Shown here: positions 1 through 11,045 of the stretch, piece after piece
How positions within the stretch are numbered: the stretch's first letter is position 1
How the letters are laid out: each line of letters begins with the position of its first letter
Program-made: the position numbers and the translations under genes
Assembly (NCBI GenBank): GCA_947359465.1
Contig: OX375876.1
Coordinates: 78,886,359 to 78,950,358 of the forward strand
DNA length: 64,000 nucleotides
From: Metellina segmentata
Lineage: Eukaryota > Arthropoda > Arachnida > Araneae > Tetragnathidae
Direction of reading: 5' to 3'
Notes under the pieces: model-generated
The model's input: the letters and a program-made list of their open reading frames with translations, nothing else
Database searches by the model: none
Told to the model about the DNA's origin: nothing

Positions 1-754
1 ATGAGCGGTGGCAACGAACTTGGCGATTTTTTGGCGAACTTCTAAAGTTACCAAGGAGAAAATTATTTCAAAACTATTTTTCTTTCAAAAATAATTTTCT
101 CTTTAGAACGGAAAATGAAAGCGTGCACATATATTTGAGAACGTCTTGAAAAGTATATTTTTAAAAACATTTGTGAACCAGCAGTAAAACTAAGCTGCGA
201 ATGTTGGGTAAGAATACCCTGAAACTTATCAATTACACTAAATACAACAGCGTGTTTGAAAAAAAAACAAATTTTTATTTTTTTTAAAGAAAAAAGCAAG
301 AAATAATACAACCTGATACGTCAGAACTGTTCCGGGAAAAAATAATAAAAAACGAAAATTCCACAAATGGCCAAAAAACAAAACTCTTAAACGTTTGGTG
401 AAAAATAGACAGCAAAATAAAAATTCCACAACTGTTATAATACAAATAAACGAACCAATGGTATCACAGAAAAAAAAATTTAAAAGGACCAATGCAATCA
501 AAGGCTATTTTAAAATCAAAGCAACCAATGGAAGCAAAGAAAAAATTTCAAATGAACCAATGAAATCAAACGACTTTAACGGATTTTGGAAGAATTTTCT
601 AGAATATTCAAAATGAAAATTAAAAGTTACCGTTTGCCGAGGTTGCCATGAAAACCACAATTACCGTAAAGACAGATGGTTTGCCTTAATGTACCGTAAC
701 TCGTTACTAGAAGTGCGCCCAAAAAAAAAATTCAAGGCCGTTGCCTCCGCTCAT
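1..754. mobile_element. TIR-edged element, left end at or beyond window start
   Basis: The first ~22 bases (atgagcggtggcaacg...) recur in inverted, diverged form at about 733-754 (right end reads ...cgttgcctccgctcat), with about 17 of 22 positions matching. The interior is AT-rich and holds four CCAAT-type motifs between 452 and 565 and no convincing coding region. This fits a non-autonomous DNA transposon of about 750 bp whose left flank is cut by the window, so its target duplication cannot be tested. Confidence 0.4.
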
Positions 755-919
755 AAACGTAGAGTGTAGCTGTACCAGCAATTGAAGTCACAACAGAAAA
801 TAAGGAGAACCCAGTACTAAAAAACATTCAAAATTACACCAGCCGAATAAGAATGTAGAAAAAAATCAATTTACAAACCAGAACTACGAGGGCGAAGTTT
901 CTAGCCTCCGAATAGGTAT

Positions 920-955
920 ATACTGATCACCTCCAAGCGAGGAGGTGATCAGTAT
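920..955. repeat. Perfect 15-bp stem hairpin
   Basis: Left arm 920-934 (atactgatcacctcc), 6-base loop aagcga, right arm 941-955 is the exact reverse complement. It sits in otherwise unremarkable sequence (755-1120) and belongs to no element I could delimit. Confidence 0.8.
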
Positions 956-1120
956 CCATCGATTTCCAGCTGGTAGAGGGAACCAAGCGGGACTTCAAAA
1001 TTCCAAATCCATTTAGATGGACGTCTATGTATTCGTGTCCCATCGCTAGTCTACAAGTCAATCACAGCGCTTTCTATTGTGCGATCAGTGAGTTGAAGGA
1101 TATTATCTCCATGATTTGTT

Positions 1121-1320
1121 TTGGTTGGATTTTATGGCGCAAGGGCCATATTCGGCAAAAATTCGCCAAACACAAAACAGAAAAACGTCAAGTACATCGA
1201 CGCACAAGAAAAGTTTTATTATAACAGAAGATAGAAATATACCCCGGGAGGAATCGAACTCGACTTGCCTGCAACTTGCAGGTTGCTAGCGCAGAGGATA
1301 CGCCCACTGAGCCACGGCGT
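1121..1320 (-). mobile_element. tRNA-derived SINE, family S1
   Basis: Read on the minus strand it starts with a tRNA-like head: box A-like GGCTCAGTGGG near 1303-1315 and box B-like GAGTTCGATTCC near 1251-1262. It ends in a body whose plus-strand form reads ttggttggattttatggcgc, a signature shared by many copies here (25.76, 30.19, 31.53 and 51.8 kb). tRNA-like folding is not preserved, so this is a SINE head rather than a tRNA gene. Family S1 is my label. Confidence 0.7.
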
Positions 1321-1344
1321 CCAAGGGTGAAGGGTCTGAAAAGA

Positions 1345-1608
1345 AGGGATGCGACATCGATGTTTCCAAACATTGATGTTTTATAAAAAAACATCGATGC
1401 ATTGGAACCAATGTCGCCTCACTAGTTGCTAAACCAGTTTTAAGAAATGGGGAAAAAAGTTTAAATTTACTGAATTTTAAAAACATCCGATAGTTTGGGG
1501 GCGATGCATTATCAACTTCGATATTTTAATTTTGAACATCAAAGTTTCAAAACATCGATGTTTTGCTGTCGATGTCGCATCACTAGTTGCTAAACCAGTT
1601 TTAAGAAA
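1345..1608. repeat. 161-bp CGATGT-rich tandem repeat, left part
   Basis: Two head-to-tail copies (the actagttgct landmark falls at 1421 and 1582, period 161) rich in acatcgatgt. The second copy is interrupted by the Helitron at 1609-2254 and resumes at 2255. A related single copy lies in opposite orientation at 13667-13855. Confidence 0.7.
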
Positions 1609-2254
1609 CTAGGGGGCCCGCCCCCTGCTCGCCAACCTCCGGAGGATTGCTTCGCAATCCTCATTGGTTCGCTGCGCGAAAATATGCTCGCTTCACTCGC
1701 ATCAATGAAGACATGTGTCCTAGCATAAAAAATGTTTACAAAAGAAGATATATATTCCAAAAAAAATATTTTTCAAATCTAAATTATTTTGCTGTTTTTC
1801 AGAAAATATATATACAGTACCTATAGAATCAGAATTCAAATGAATACTTTGAGCAAATTTGGCTCGAAATGTAAGCGCTGATTTGGAAATTGAATACCCA
1901 GCATGTTGTTTGTGTGTTCATTTACCCCTCGAACCACCCACGCCTTTTTATTGAGTTTGTTGTCGAAAGTTGTAGTGCAAGCGTCTTGTTGAACTATAAT
2001 AGTTGGCACTGAAAAGGACATTTTTTTTTAAATGGCCCTGAAAAGATCCTACGCTTTCTTTGATTTCTATTATTAACTGCAACAGCTCGACTAAAATTAA
2101 TTTTTTTTTTTGCAATAAAATTTCATCCTATAACGCTATAAATTCAATGGAAGCGCGAGGCTTCGTGATAAACAAACAATCATACAATGTGGCCAAAACG
2201 CGATTACAAATAACGTCTTTTTTGCGTGCCACGTAAGAGAATTATATATATAGA
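1609..2254 (-). mobile_element. Non-autonomous Helitron, copy H1
   Basis: On the minus strand the element begins TC (complement of 2253-2254, tctatatatataattctctt) and ends CTAG (1609-1612). It is flanked by A and T exactly as Helitrons insert into AT. It shares both ends and most of its interior with copies at 7052-7586 and 57726-58524. The 3' region carries the GC-rich short palindromes (gcgagcgaagcga, ttcgctgcgcgaa) expected of a Helitron terminal hairpin region. No Rep/helicase coding is present, and the ~61-codon ORF inside is not recognisable. Confidence 0.8.
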
Positions 2255-2368
2255 TGGGGGGGGGTTTAAATACACTGAATTTTAAAAACATTGATGTTTG
2301 GGGCGATGTATTATCAACAGCGACGTTTTAATTTTGAACACCGATGTTTCAAAACATCGATGTTTTGC
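2255..2368. repeat. 161-bp CGATGT-rich tandem repeat, right part
   Basis: Continues the repeat unit interrupted by Helitron H1: tgggg...gtttaaatacactgaattttaaa matches 1446-1480 of the uninterrupted first unit. Confidence 0.65.
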
Positions 2369-2369
2369 A

Positions 2370-2544
2370 GCCTAGTTCACACGAGGCGATAAAAACGCGC
2401 GTTTGGCGAGGCTATCAGTGCCCCTTTCTTCAAGGTCGCAAAGACAGATACTTGAATTAGACGAATAAATAAAACATAATTTAATAGCGGGATATTGCTA
2501 GCCACGCCATACGCGCGTTCAAACGCCTCATGTGAACGGGGCCT
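2370..2544. mobile_element. Short TIR MITE
   Basis: Left end gcctagttcacacgaggcg and right end cgcctcatgtgaacggggcc are imperfect inverted repeats. Inside is a second inverted motif, cgcgcgtttggcgaggc / gccacgccatacgcgcg. A diverged partial copy is found at about 61985-62098. Superfamily not determined; the target duplication is not clear. Confidence 0.55.
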
Positions 2545-2689
2545 AACCATGCTATTCTTTTTCGTAAACCCTCCCCAAACTCCGGACTTTTTCGAACCCA
2601 TGCGCAAAATTCCATCTGAACTTGACACTAAAAAAAAAAAACCCGCAAGTAATGACAATAATCCAAACACCCTCATTCATTAATCTCAC

Positions 2690-3060
2690 CCCCTCCCCTT
2701 CAAATCCAATGTGCTTCGCGGCTCGAACTCGTTCGTCGCCGGCGCCGCGGGGCGAAAAAGCCGCCATAAAACGCTCCGAGGCTCCTCTTTGTCTACCTCC
2801 GACAATTACGAGTCAAGAATTATTCAGGAAAAGGCATTGTTTCGCCCGCGAGACCGTTTATCGATTAATCAATCCCTGGACCGACAGTAATTTGCGTCGC
2901 TCGCACTCGGGCCAGAAGAGGTGGGCAGAGACACCAGCTTCCATGACACCATTAAGTCCGCTTAATGCCCCAGTGGCTCGCGAACCTTTTGGCTGTCTTC
3001 TCAACCCAGAACACCCCCTCTCGAAATTGAGGGCCTTAAAGCCCTTTTTTGATGTCTGAA
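2690..3060. other. CpG-rich unique patch
   Basis: A GC- and CpG-rich stretch (ggcgccgcgg, cgctcgcactcg) in AT-rich surroundings. Open frames on both strands probably reflect composition. It could be a promoter, an old exon or a conserved noncoding element; nothing in the translation is recognisable. 2545-2689 and 3061-3235 hold nothing I can name. Confidence 0.35.
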
Positions 3061-3235
3061 ACATCCTCACTCTTTTTTTTTTTATTTACTGTCGAGAAGA
3101 TGTCGCTTCTTGTCTTTATTGGATTTTGTTTATTAAGGTTCGTTCCCTTATAAGCATATACATGAATTTAGAAAAGGCTGAATCCGGAGTTTCTGATGTA
3201 TTTTTTTCCTGTCAGTTTTGGGTTTCTTTCTCGTC

Positions 3236-5975
3236 AGTCCTTTAGGTACGTTGGTTGGGTTCTTATGGCGCATGTCTTCAAGTAGCGGATATTCACATAC
3301 ATGATAACTTTTATCGCAGAGGAGATAAATACATCCAAGGCTTTTAGGTACGTTGGTTGGGTTCTTATGGCGCATGTCTTCAAGAACCGGATATTCAAAT
3401 ACATGAGAACTTTTATCGCAGAGGAGAGAAATACATCCAAGGCCTTTAGGTACGTTGGTTGAGTTCTTATTCACATGTCTTCAAGTACCGGATATTCACA
3501 TACACGAGAACTTTTATCGCAGAAGAGTAAAAAAAAAGGCCTTTAGGTACGTTGGTTGGGACCTTATGGCGCATGTCTTCAAGTAGCGGATATTCACATA
3601 CATGAGAACTTTTATCGCAGAGGAGATAAATACATCCAAGGCTTTTAGGTACGTTGGTTGGGTTCTTATGGCGCATGTCTTCAAGAACCGGATATTCACA
3701 TACACGAGAACTTTTATCGCAGAAGAGTAAAAAAAAAAGGCCTTTAGGTACGTTGGTTGGGACCTTATGGCGCATGTCTTCAAGTAACGGATATTCACAT
3801 ACATGGTAACTTTTATCGCAGAGGAGATAAATACATCCAAGGCTTTTAGGTACGTTGGTTGGGTTCTTATGGCGCATGTCTTCAAGAACCGGATATTCAA
3901 ATACATGAGAACTTTTATCGCAGAGGAGAGAAATACATCCAAGGCCTTTAGGTACGTTGGTTGAGTTCTTATTCACATGTTTTCAAGTACCGGATATTCA
4001 CATACACGAGAACTTTTATCGCAGAAGAGTAAAAAAAAAGGCCTTTAGGTACGTTGGTTGGGACCTTATGGCGCATGTCTTCAAGTAGCGGATATTCACA
4101 TACATGAGAACTTTTATCGCAGAGGAGAGAAATACATCCAAGGCCATTAGGTACGTTGGTTGGGTTCTTATGGCGCATGTCTTCAAAGCAATGGATATTC
4201 ACATACATGAGAACTGATATCGCAGAGGAAAGAAATACATCCAAGGCCTTTAAGGTACGTTGGTTGGGTTCTTATGGCGCATGTCTTCAAGTAGCGGATA
4301 TTCACATACATGAGAACTTTTATCGCAGAGGAGATAAATACATCCAAGGCTTTTAGGTACGTTGGTTGGGTTCTTATGGCGCATGTCTTCAAGAACCGGA
4401 TATTCACATACACGAGAACTTTTATCGCAGAAGAGTAAAAAAAAAAGGCCTTTAGGTACGTTGGTTGGGACCTTATGGCGCATGTCTTCAAGTACCGGAT
4501 ATTCACATACATGATAACTTTTATCGCAGAGGAGATAAATACATCCAAGGCTTTTAGGTACGTTGGTTGGGTTCTTATGGCGCATGTCTTCAAGAACCGG
4601 ATATTCAAATACATGAGAACTTTTATCGCAGAGGAGAGAAATACATCCAAGGCCTTTAGGTACGTTGGTTGAGTTCTTATTCACATGTTTTCAAGTACCG
4701 GATATTCACATACACGAGAACTTTTATCGCAGAAGAGTAAAAAAAAAGGCCTTTAGGTACGTTGGTTGGGACCTTATGGCGCATGTCTTCAAGTAGCGGA
4801 TATTCACATACATGAGAACTTTTATCGCAGAGGAGAGAAATACATCCAAGGCCATTAGGTACGTTGGTTGGGTTCTTATGGCGCATGTCTTCAAAGCAAT
4901 GGATATTCACATACATGAGAACTGATATCGCAGAGGAAAGAAATACATCCAAGGCCTTTAAGGTACGTTGGTTGGGTTCTTATGGCGCATGTCTTCAAGT
5001 AGAGGATATTCACATACATGAGAACTTTTATCGCAGAGGAGAGAAATACATCCAAGGCCATTAGGTACGTTGGTTGGGTTCTTATGGCGCATGTCTTCAA
5101 AGCAATGGATATTCACATACATGAGAACTGATATCGCAGAGGAAAGAAATACATCCAAGGCCTTTAAGGTACGTTGGTTGGGTTCTTATGGCGCATGTCT
5201 TCAAGTAGCGGATATTCACATACATGAGAACTTTTATCGCAGAGGAGATAAATACATCCAAGGCTTTTAGGTACGTTGGTTGGGTTCTTATGGCGCATGT
5301 CTTCAAGAACCGGATATTCACATACACGAGAACTTTTATCGCAGAAGAGTAAAAAAAAAGGCCTTTAGGTACGTTGGTTGGGACCTTATGGCGCATGTCT
5401 TCAAGTAACGGATATTCACATACATGATAACTTTTATCGCAGAGGAGATAAATACATCCAAGGCTTTTAGGTACGTTGGTTGGGTTCTTATGGCGCATGT
5501 CTTCAAGAACCGGATATTCAAATACATGAGAACTTTTATCGCAGAGGAGAGAAATACATCCAAGGCCTTTAGGTACGTTGGTTGAGTTCTTATTCACATG
5601 TTTTCAAGTACCGGATATTCACATACACGAGAACTTTTATCGCAGAAGAGTAAAAAAAAAGGCCTTTAGGTACGTTGGTTGGGACCTTATGGCGCATGTC
5701 TTCAAGTAGCGGATATTCACATACATGAGAACTTTTATCGCAGAGGAGAGAAATACATCCAAGGCCATTAGGTACGTTGGTTGGGTTCTTATGGCGCATG
5801 TCTTCAAAGCAATGGATATTCACATACATGAGAACTGATATCGCAGAGGAAAGAAATACATCCAAGGCCTTTAAGGTACGTTGGTTGGGTTCTTATGGCG
5901 CATGTCTTCAAGTAGCGGATATTCACATACATGAGAACTTTTATCGCAGAGGAGAAAAATACAACCAAGGCGGAA
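3236..5975. repeat. 102-bp satellite array with higher-order repeats
   Basis: About 27 tandem monomers (first at 3241, next at 3343) built around tttaggtacgttggttggg, atgtcttcaag and gaacttttatcgcaga. Monomer variants recur in order. One marker block starts (complement) at 3474, 3976, 4684 and 5597, giving higher-order units of 502, 708 and 913 bp (about 5, 7 and 9 monomers). The increments match 0, 1 and 2 copies of a ~206-bp dimer marked by aagcaatgg (4190; 4898 and 5104; again 5811 in the last partial unit). Long ORFs on both strands are by-products of the repeat. The monomer resembles part of SINE S1. Confidence 0.95.
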
Positions 5976-5989
5976 CAGTCATAATTTTA

Positions 5990-7050
5990 AGAAGGTATCG
6001 TAACTCAGTCGGAACAGCAGTTACTAAGATGCAGATATCTCGTCACAAGATTATGTTTTCAGTTAAACACAAATTCTAAAAATATTTATTATCTCCTAAG
6101 CGATAAAATATACATGTAGAATGACGCAATCTATGCACCTATCCCCTTAAAGAAATGATGGAAGTGGGAAACATATCGACAAATTAAATCAATATTCGGC
6201 TTTAAAACCAACCCAACTTTAACAAGTCTGTTTCTTAAAAACATTATGCATTTGGGTGTCAAAAAAAAAAAAGTCTTCTGATCTGAACAATACATGCGCG
6301 CGTATTCACAAAAATGGCCAAATCGCTTCCGTTGTTATGGTGACAATATCACGTAATTTATGTAATTAGTTAAATATGGATAATGTCACACCAAATTTTT
6401 TGTGGCGCCATCTAGTAGGTAGATTAGTTCTCTCCCTCTTCAGTTAGATTTAAAAACTGTGATGCGGGGATTTAAATAAATAACTTTCGTGTATTATAAA
6501 TAATCAAAATCGAAACAGAGAATTTCTTGTTATTATTCACGTTTTTGAGGAGTTCGAAGTAAATTCACGGAATCATCCAGCTCAGAAACCTTGAAAATAT
6601 AATTTTCTTTCAAGGAGTTTCCAGAAGGTATATAAACCCCTTTAGCTAGTAAATAATTTCATTTAAATTTTTCAATGAATGCTTTTTCATTCCCAATAAA
6701 CTCCTAATTAAAGAAATATAATAAAATAAACTTTTACCATAAATATTTGTGAATCTCGATAACTAAATTCAGTGGTTTTTAAAGTAATTACTGCAATACT
6801 TAACAGCTTAAATGGAAAGAAAAAAACTACACTCGTTAGACAAAAATGCCGAGTTTCACAAAACTTAGGTTTAATTACCGAGAAAGAAACTAGTTTTGTG
6901 AAGTTTGAGGTTTCATAGAGTTCAATTGTTGTTTTGAGAAATACCCACACAACAAAGAAAAAATCATACCATCTGTAAAATTACAAAATGTAGAAATATA
7001 ATGAACAAAACTTAAGAAATTCTTCATTGTTTGAATGCTTCATTTCCAGC
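5990..7050. other. AT-rich unique sequence
   Basis: No gene, repeat unit or clear regulatory signal identified. Small ORFs here lack any recognisable motif. Confidence 0.6.
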
Positions 7051-7051
7051 A

Positions 7052-7586
7052 TCTGTATATATATATATATAATTATCTTACGTGGGACACAAAAAAGACG
7101 TTATTTTTATCGCGTTTTGGCAACACTGTACGATTGTTTGTTTACCACTAAGCCTCGCGCCTCAATTGAATTTAGCGTTATCGGATGAAATTTTATTGGG
7201 AAAAAAAATGTATATTAGTCGAGCTGTTGCAACTTACAAACAACATGCTGGGTGTTCGATTTCGAAAGCAGCGCTCACATTTCGAGACATAATTTGCTCA
7301 AAGTTTTCATTTGAATACCAAATTGCTCGAGTTCTGATTCCAGAGGTACTGTATAACTTTTCTGTAGCACAACAAATTTATATTAGAAATTTTTTTTTTC
7401 TAATATATATTAGTAAGATTTAAAAAAATTTGAAATATCATATTTTGTAAACAATTCCTTCTGCTGGAACACATGTCCTTATTGATGCGAGCGAAGCGAG
7501 AAAGGTTCGCGCAGCGAACCAATGAGGATTACAAAGCAATTGTCAGGGGTTGGCGACCGTTAGCGAACAGGGGGTGGGTCTTGTAG
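7052..7586 (+). mobile_element. Non-autonomous Helitron, copy H2
   Basis: Begins TC at 7052 after an A (tctgtatatatata...aattatcttacgtgg). It ends ...gggtcttgtag followed by T, where the other copies end CTAG, so the 3' terminal tetranucleotide has changed to GTAG. It keeps the gatgcgagcgaagcgag and ttcgcgcagcgaacc 3' palindromic region. The 113-codon ORF at 7082-7423 is this element's noncoding body and matches no known protein. Confidence 0.75.
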
Positions 7587-7689
7587 TTTTATTTGAATCC
7601 CATTATGAATGAATTCCATTGCTATAAGCATATGCAAAAGTATGTAATAAAAATAGATATAAGTGCAGAGTTCACAGTAAAAGAAATTT

Positions 7690-8340
7690 AAGTATAATGT
7701 GGCAGATTTCACGTATATTGTAAAAAATTATTCAAAGATGTAGATATTTAGCAACTATGATTCCAATAAACTTTCACGAGTTCACGAATTCACAATAGTT
7801 CACGAAGGAGATCAAAAATTATTTTGGAGCAAAGAAAAGACGCTTTTAAAAAGATAGAAATCCATCCATTTCTAAAGAAGTGGTTGGTTTTGAGTTTTAC
7901 GGCGAAGGACCCTATTTGACCAATCTAACGCAGTAATAAGCCCGATAAGAACCCTTCCATAGAAATCAAACGAAATGGAAAAAGAAAAACAGTACTTAAA
8001 AACTGATTACAGCTTGAATATTTCAAAAATAAGCATTCAAATTTTATGTGAATCCCATCGCATAAAGAATCATAGAAGCAGAATCCGCAGAAGAAATAAA
8101 GGTATATGATTTCACATGCAGCATAAAAATATTATCCAACCATAATATTTACGTACACATTAAGCAACAACCTATGATTCCAATAAACTTCAGAGGTAAC
8201 AAATGAGACTAAAAAAATATTTTGGAGCAAAGAAAAAAAGGTTTTAGAAAGATCAAAATCCGTCCATTTCCAATGGAGTGATAAGCCCAGCCCGAAAAGA
8301 ACTATTTCCATAGAAATGAAACGAAATGGGAAGATACGCG
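7690..8340. repeat. Diverged local duplication, one copy with SINE piece
   Basis: Two related segments (about 7690-8030 and 8095-8340) share ctatgattccaataaactt and ttttggagcaaagaaaa. Copy 1 has about 55 extra bases (ggttggttttgagttttacg...ctatttgac) near 7888-7945 that look like SINE S1; copy 2 lacks them. Confidence 0.6.
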
Positions 8341-8627
8341 AATGCTTGGAATCGATATGAAAGACTGCATCACGAAGGCCGAGATATTAATTGAAAGGAA
8401 AAAAAATTCTAAAGGCGAGTGGGGGAAAAAAAAGTTTTAAATTGAGGGGATGACAAAAATACATTCAACAGCTTTGAAATTTGAAGCTTTCAAGGGTGTT
8501 AAGGAGCAAGGACAAGAAATGTAGTACCCAATTACAGGGAGCGGGAGCCATAAATTACGAACTAATTATTTCTCTCTTGGGTAAAAATGTCACATTCAAG
8601 TACCTACGACATAAAAATAAATATAAA

Positions 8628-9355
8628 AAGAGGACATAGATTGCTTTCTTTCGAATTTCAAATAGAGCACATAACATGAGTAATTTGCGTAAAATATTGC
8701 AGTAATATTGCAAAAAATATTGAAAATTATATCGGGGAATTTGCAGAGTCGTTCGGCAGTCTACAAGTGAACAACCAAACGTCGTTAATTACTACGTGTT
8801 AACGAATACTTATTTTCCGAGATTACTGTTCAATAAAATTGACATGGTCGTTAAAGAAATTTGATTAAAATAGTGGTGAAAATATTGACACTTTTTGAAT
8901 AGTCAGGTACTCCCTAACACAACCGCAATGATGGTAACATGTACCAGGATCGACGCACCGTAGTTGTATCACCACTTCAGTTAAGGTAAGTTATTTTTAA
9001 AAGAGGATATAGATTGTTTTCTTTCGAATTTCAAATAGAGCACAATACATGAGTAATTTGCGTAAAATATTGAAAATTATATCGGGGATTTTGCAGAGTC
9101 GTTCGCGGTCTACAAGTAAACAACCAAAAGTCATTAATTACTATTTTTACGAATACTTATATTTTCAAGATTACTGTTCAATAAAATTGACGTGATCATT
9201 AAAGAAATTTGATTAAAATAGTGGTGGAAATATTGACACTGTATACTACACATCACTTTTAAATAGTCAGGCACTCCCTAACTAACCGTAATGATAACAT
9301 GTACCGGGATCGACGCGCCATATTTGTATCACCACTTCAGTTAAGGTAAGTCATT
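8628..9355. repeat. 373-bp tandem duplication
   Basis: Copy 1 8628-9000 and copy 2 9001-9355 share landmarks in order: aagagga.atagattg, atatcggg.attttgcagag, ttactgttcaataaaattga, gtatcaccacttcagttaag. Each copy ends in the same gttaaggtaagt, a splice-donor-like string. No reading frame is conserved. Confidence 0.8.
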
Positions 9356-10128
9356 CTAGTGGGTAAAGGTGAAACCCAGACACATAGCAGAAGTGGGTTT
9401 GGTTTAGGTTTATAGCTAAGCTACGCAAAGCACAATGTAATAGAAACGACAAGCACGCCATAGCTTAAAAATTAAATGTCCTTTACATGTTAAGTTGTAA
9501 AAACCAATGTCTAAGAAGCGAAGTGTAAAAAGTGATCTCGGCATTTGAACGGCGGGGGCTCCGTGGTGACGGCAGAGGGAAGAATGCAGAGATTGTGAAT
9601 TTCAGAAAGTCTATTTTCAAATGGACTAGAATAGGAAAATCGCTCGAAAGAAGGAGGATTTTAGTATTATGGAATATTTAATTCCATATGAATGAATACA
9701 ACGACTTTGATATTCAAGTTATTTATTACAATTATCCGTTTTGACACCTTGCATTCCTTAATGCCTGGAACGAATATAATTTCTGTTGGTGAAGTATCTC
9801 TGTTCTTTTTATATTAATTATTAATTTACTGAACCACTACTTCCGTTCAGTTCACAGTTACGTTTTTACATATCGCTTCACAGCAGAGACTCCACTACAG
9901 AAACTTCACACAGAGATCTCACCACAGTATCAAAGATTGAAAAGTACATTTTTGCAACAGTGCTCCTTGAATAGTGATGAGTATGTCAACCGAAATACCT
10001 TCTTTCAGCTAAAGGTCGCTATACACGTTGATAAACTGCTTTCTTTGTTTTGTCGGTACTATATTTCACACACCGTACACATAATATTGACGATATATTC
10101 GGTATTTCATGTGATGGATAATTTTCAT
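9356..10128. other. Unique sequence, nothing recognised
   Basis: A mixed-composition stretch including a GC-richer patch near 9540-9590. The small ORF at 9937-10254 has no identifiable domain and runs into SINE sequence. Confidence 0.5.
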
Positions 10129-10129
10129 G

Positions 10130-10405
10130 GTTGGTTGTTTGGCATTTTACGACGCAATGACCCTATTTGGTCAAATGACCATATTGCGCCAAATACAAGA
10201 CAACGTCAAGTAAAAGATGTCGTGCAAGGGGAAAAGAGGCATAGGGGAACATAGTAAAAGGATGAAAGAAAAAACAAATCGCTTGGGTATCCCGGGAACG
10301 GGACCCCCATGTTTACTAAAGACAGTAAACCCCATAGGAAAAAAAGATACCAAGTCCGTGAAACCCGTACACAACTACAGGAGATATGCCACTGAGGGCT
10401 AATCA
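10130..10405 (-). mobile_element. SINE S1-related copy, diverged
   Basis: Contains ttacgacgcaatgaccctat, gcgccaaatacaagacaacg and tcaagtaaaagatg, matching the S1 body also seen near 21.6 and 22.5 kb. It ends gccactgagggct where S1 has gccactgagccacg. ORFs on both strands are shadows. Confidence 0.5.
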
Positions 10406-10409
10406 TCAT

Positions 10410-10860
10410 GGCTGATACTGATTTTAATAACAGTATTTCTGTACATATACTACATATTTATGGTTTTCATAGTATGTTTTTTTAAAGAGCGACCACTAGC
10501 CTCTCTTCGGAGTTATCAATGTACTACAAGGAGCGAAGTTGCGCAGATTTGTAAAGAGATCCTTCAGTGGGTGAGCCGCTGTTGTTATTTTGGCCACGGA
10601 AAATCGCCAACATTTATGCGCTTACAAACCTGGATTAGATTGTTAAACTACAGAACTTTAATTATTAAAATGCAATCAGCTAGTTTTGCACACTGGTTAA
10701 ACTTAAGTCGAAATAGCACAAGAGCATACACTGAGCGGCGACTTTATAATGACCACCTAACCGTTTTCAGCAAATAACCTATTGCGTCACAATGTTTCCG
10801 CTAGAGGGCTAGGGTAATATAAAAGAAAAAAAAGCTGCGTTCCTGAGACAGTTGTTGTTG
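10410..10860. other. Unclassified, ORF of 105 codons
   Basis: A plus-strand ORF at 10460-10777 has no domain, signal peptide or compositional bias that would support coding. I see no splice signals that extend it. Treated as noncoding. Confidence 0.4.
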
Positions 10861-11045
10861 TCGTGCGGGCCATAAATGGCCCAATTGGGGGTGCCATTGC
10901 CCCGGAGGCATACTCGGAAACCCTCACGCTTTCAGCACCTCTTGGCGAGTTGGCGATAGAAAGAGCTTTGAGAACCGAAGACTGGGGAAATTGGCAATCC
11001 TTCTCAATTTCTCAAGCAACCCTACTACGTTGTAAAAAAGATCGC
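10861..11045 (+). repeat. Dispersed repeat with shared 75-bp module
   Basis: The stretch at about 10903-10977 (cccggaggcatactcgg, aaccctcacgctttcagcac, cttggcgagttggcgatag) recurs in opposite orientation at about 19417-19480 with very few differences. The flanks differ, so the module moves or is shared between otherwise distinct repeats. Confidence 0.65.

Noticed and set aside
3467..3976. Overlapping long ORFs on both strands of the satellite
   Set aside because: They are frames of the 102-bp monomer, recurring with each higher-order unit and on both strands.
3236..5975. Regular repeats reminiscent of a CRISPR array
   Set aside because: Units are contiguous with no unique spacers and the context is eukaryotic.
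7082..7423. 113-codon ORF in Helitron H2
   Set aside because: Homologous sequence in H1 and H3 is not open in the same frame, so the ORF is not conserved.
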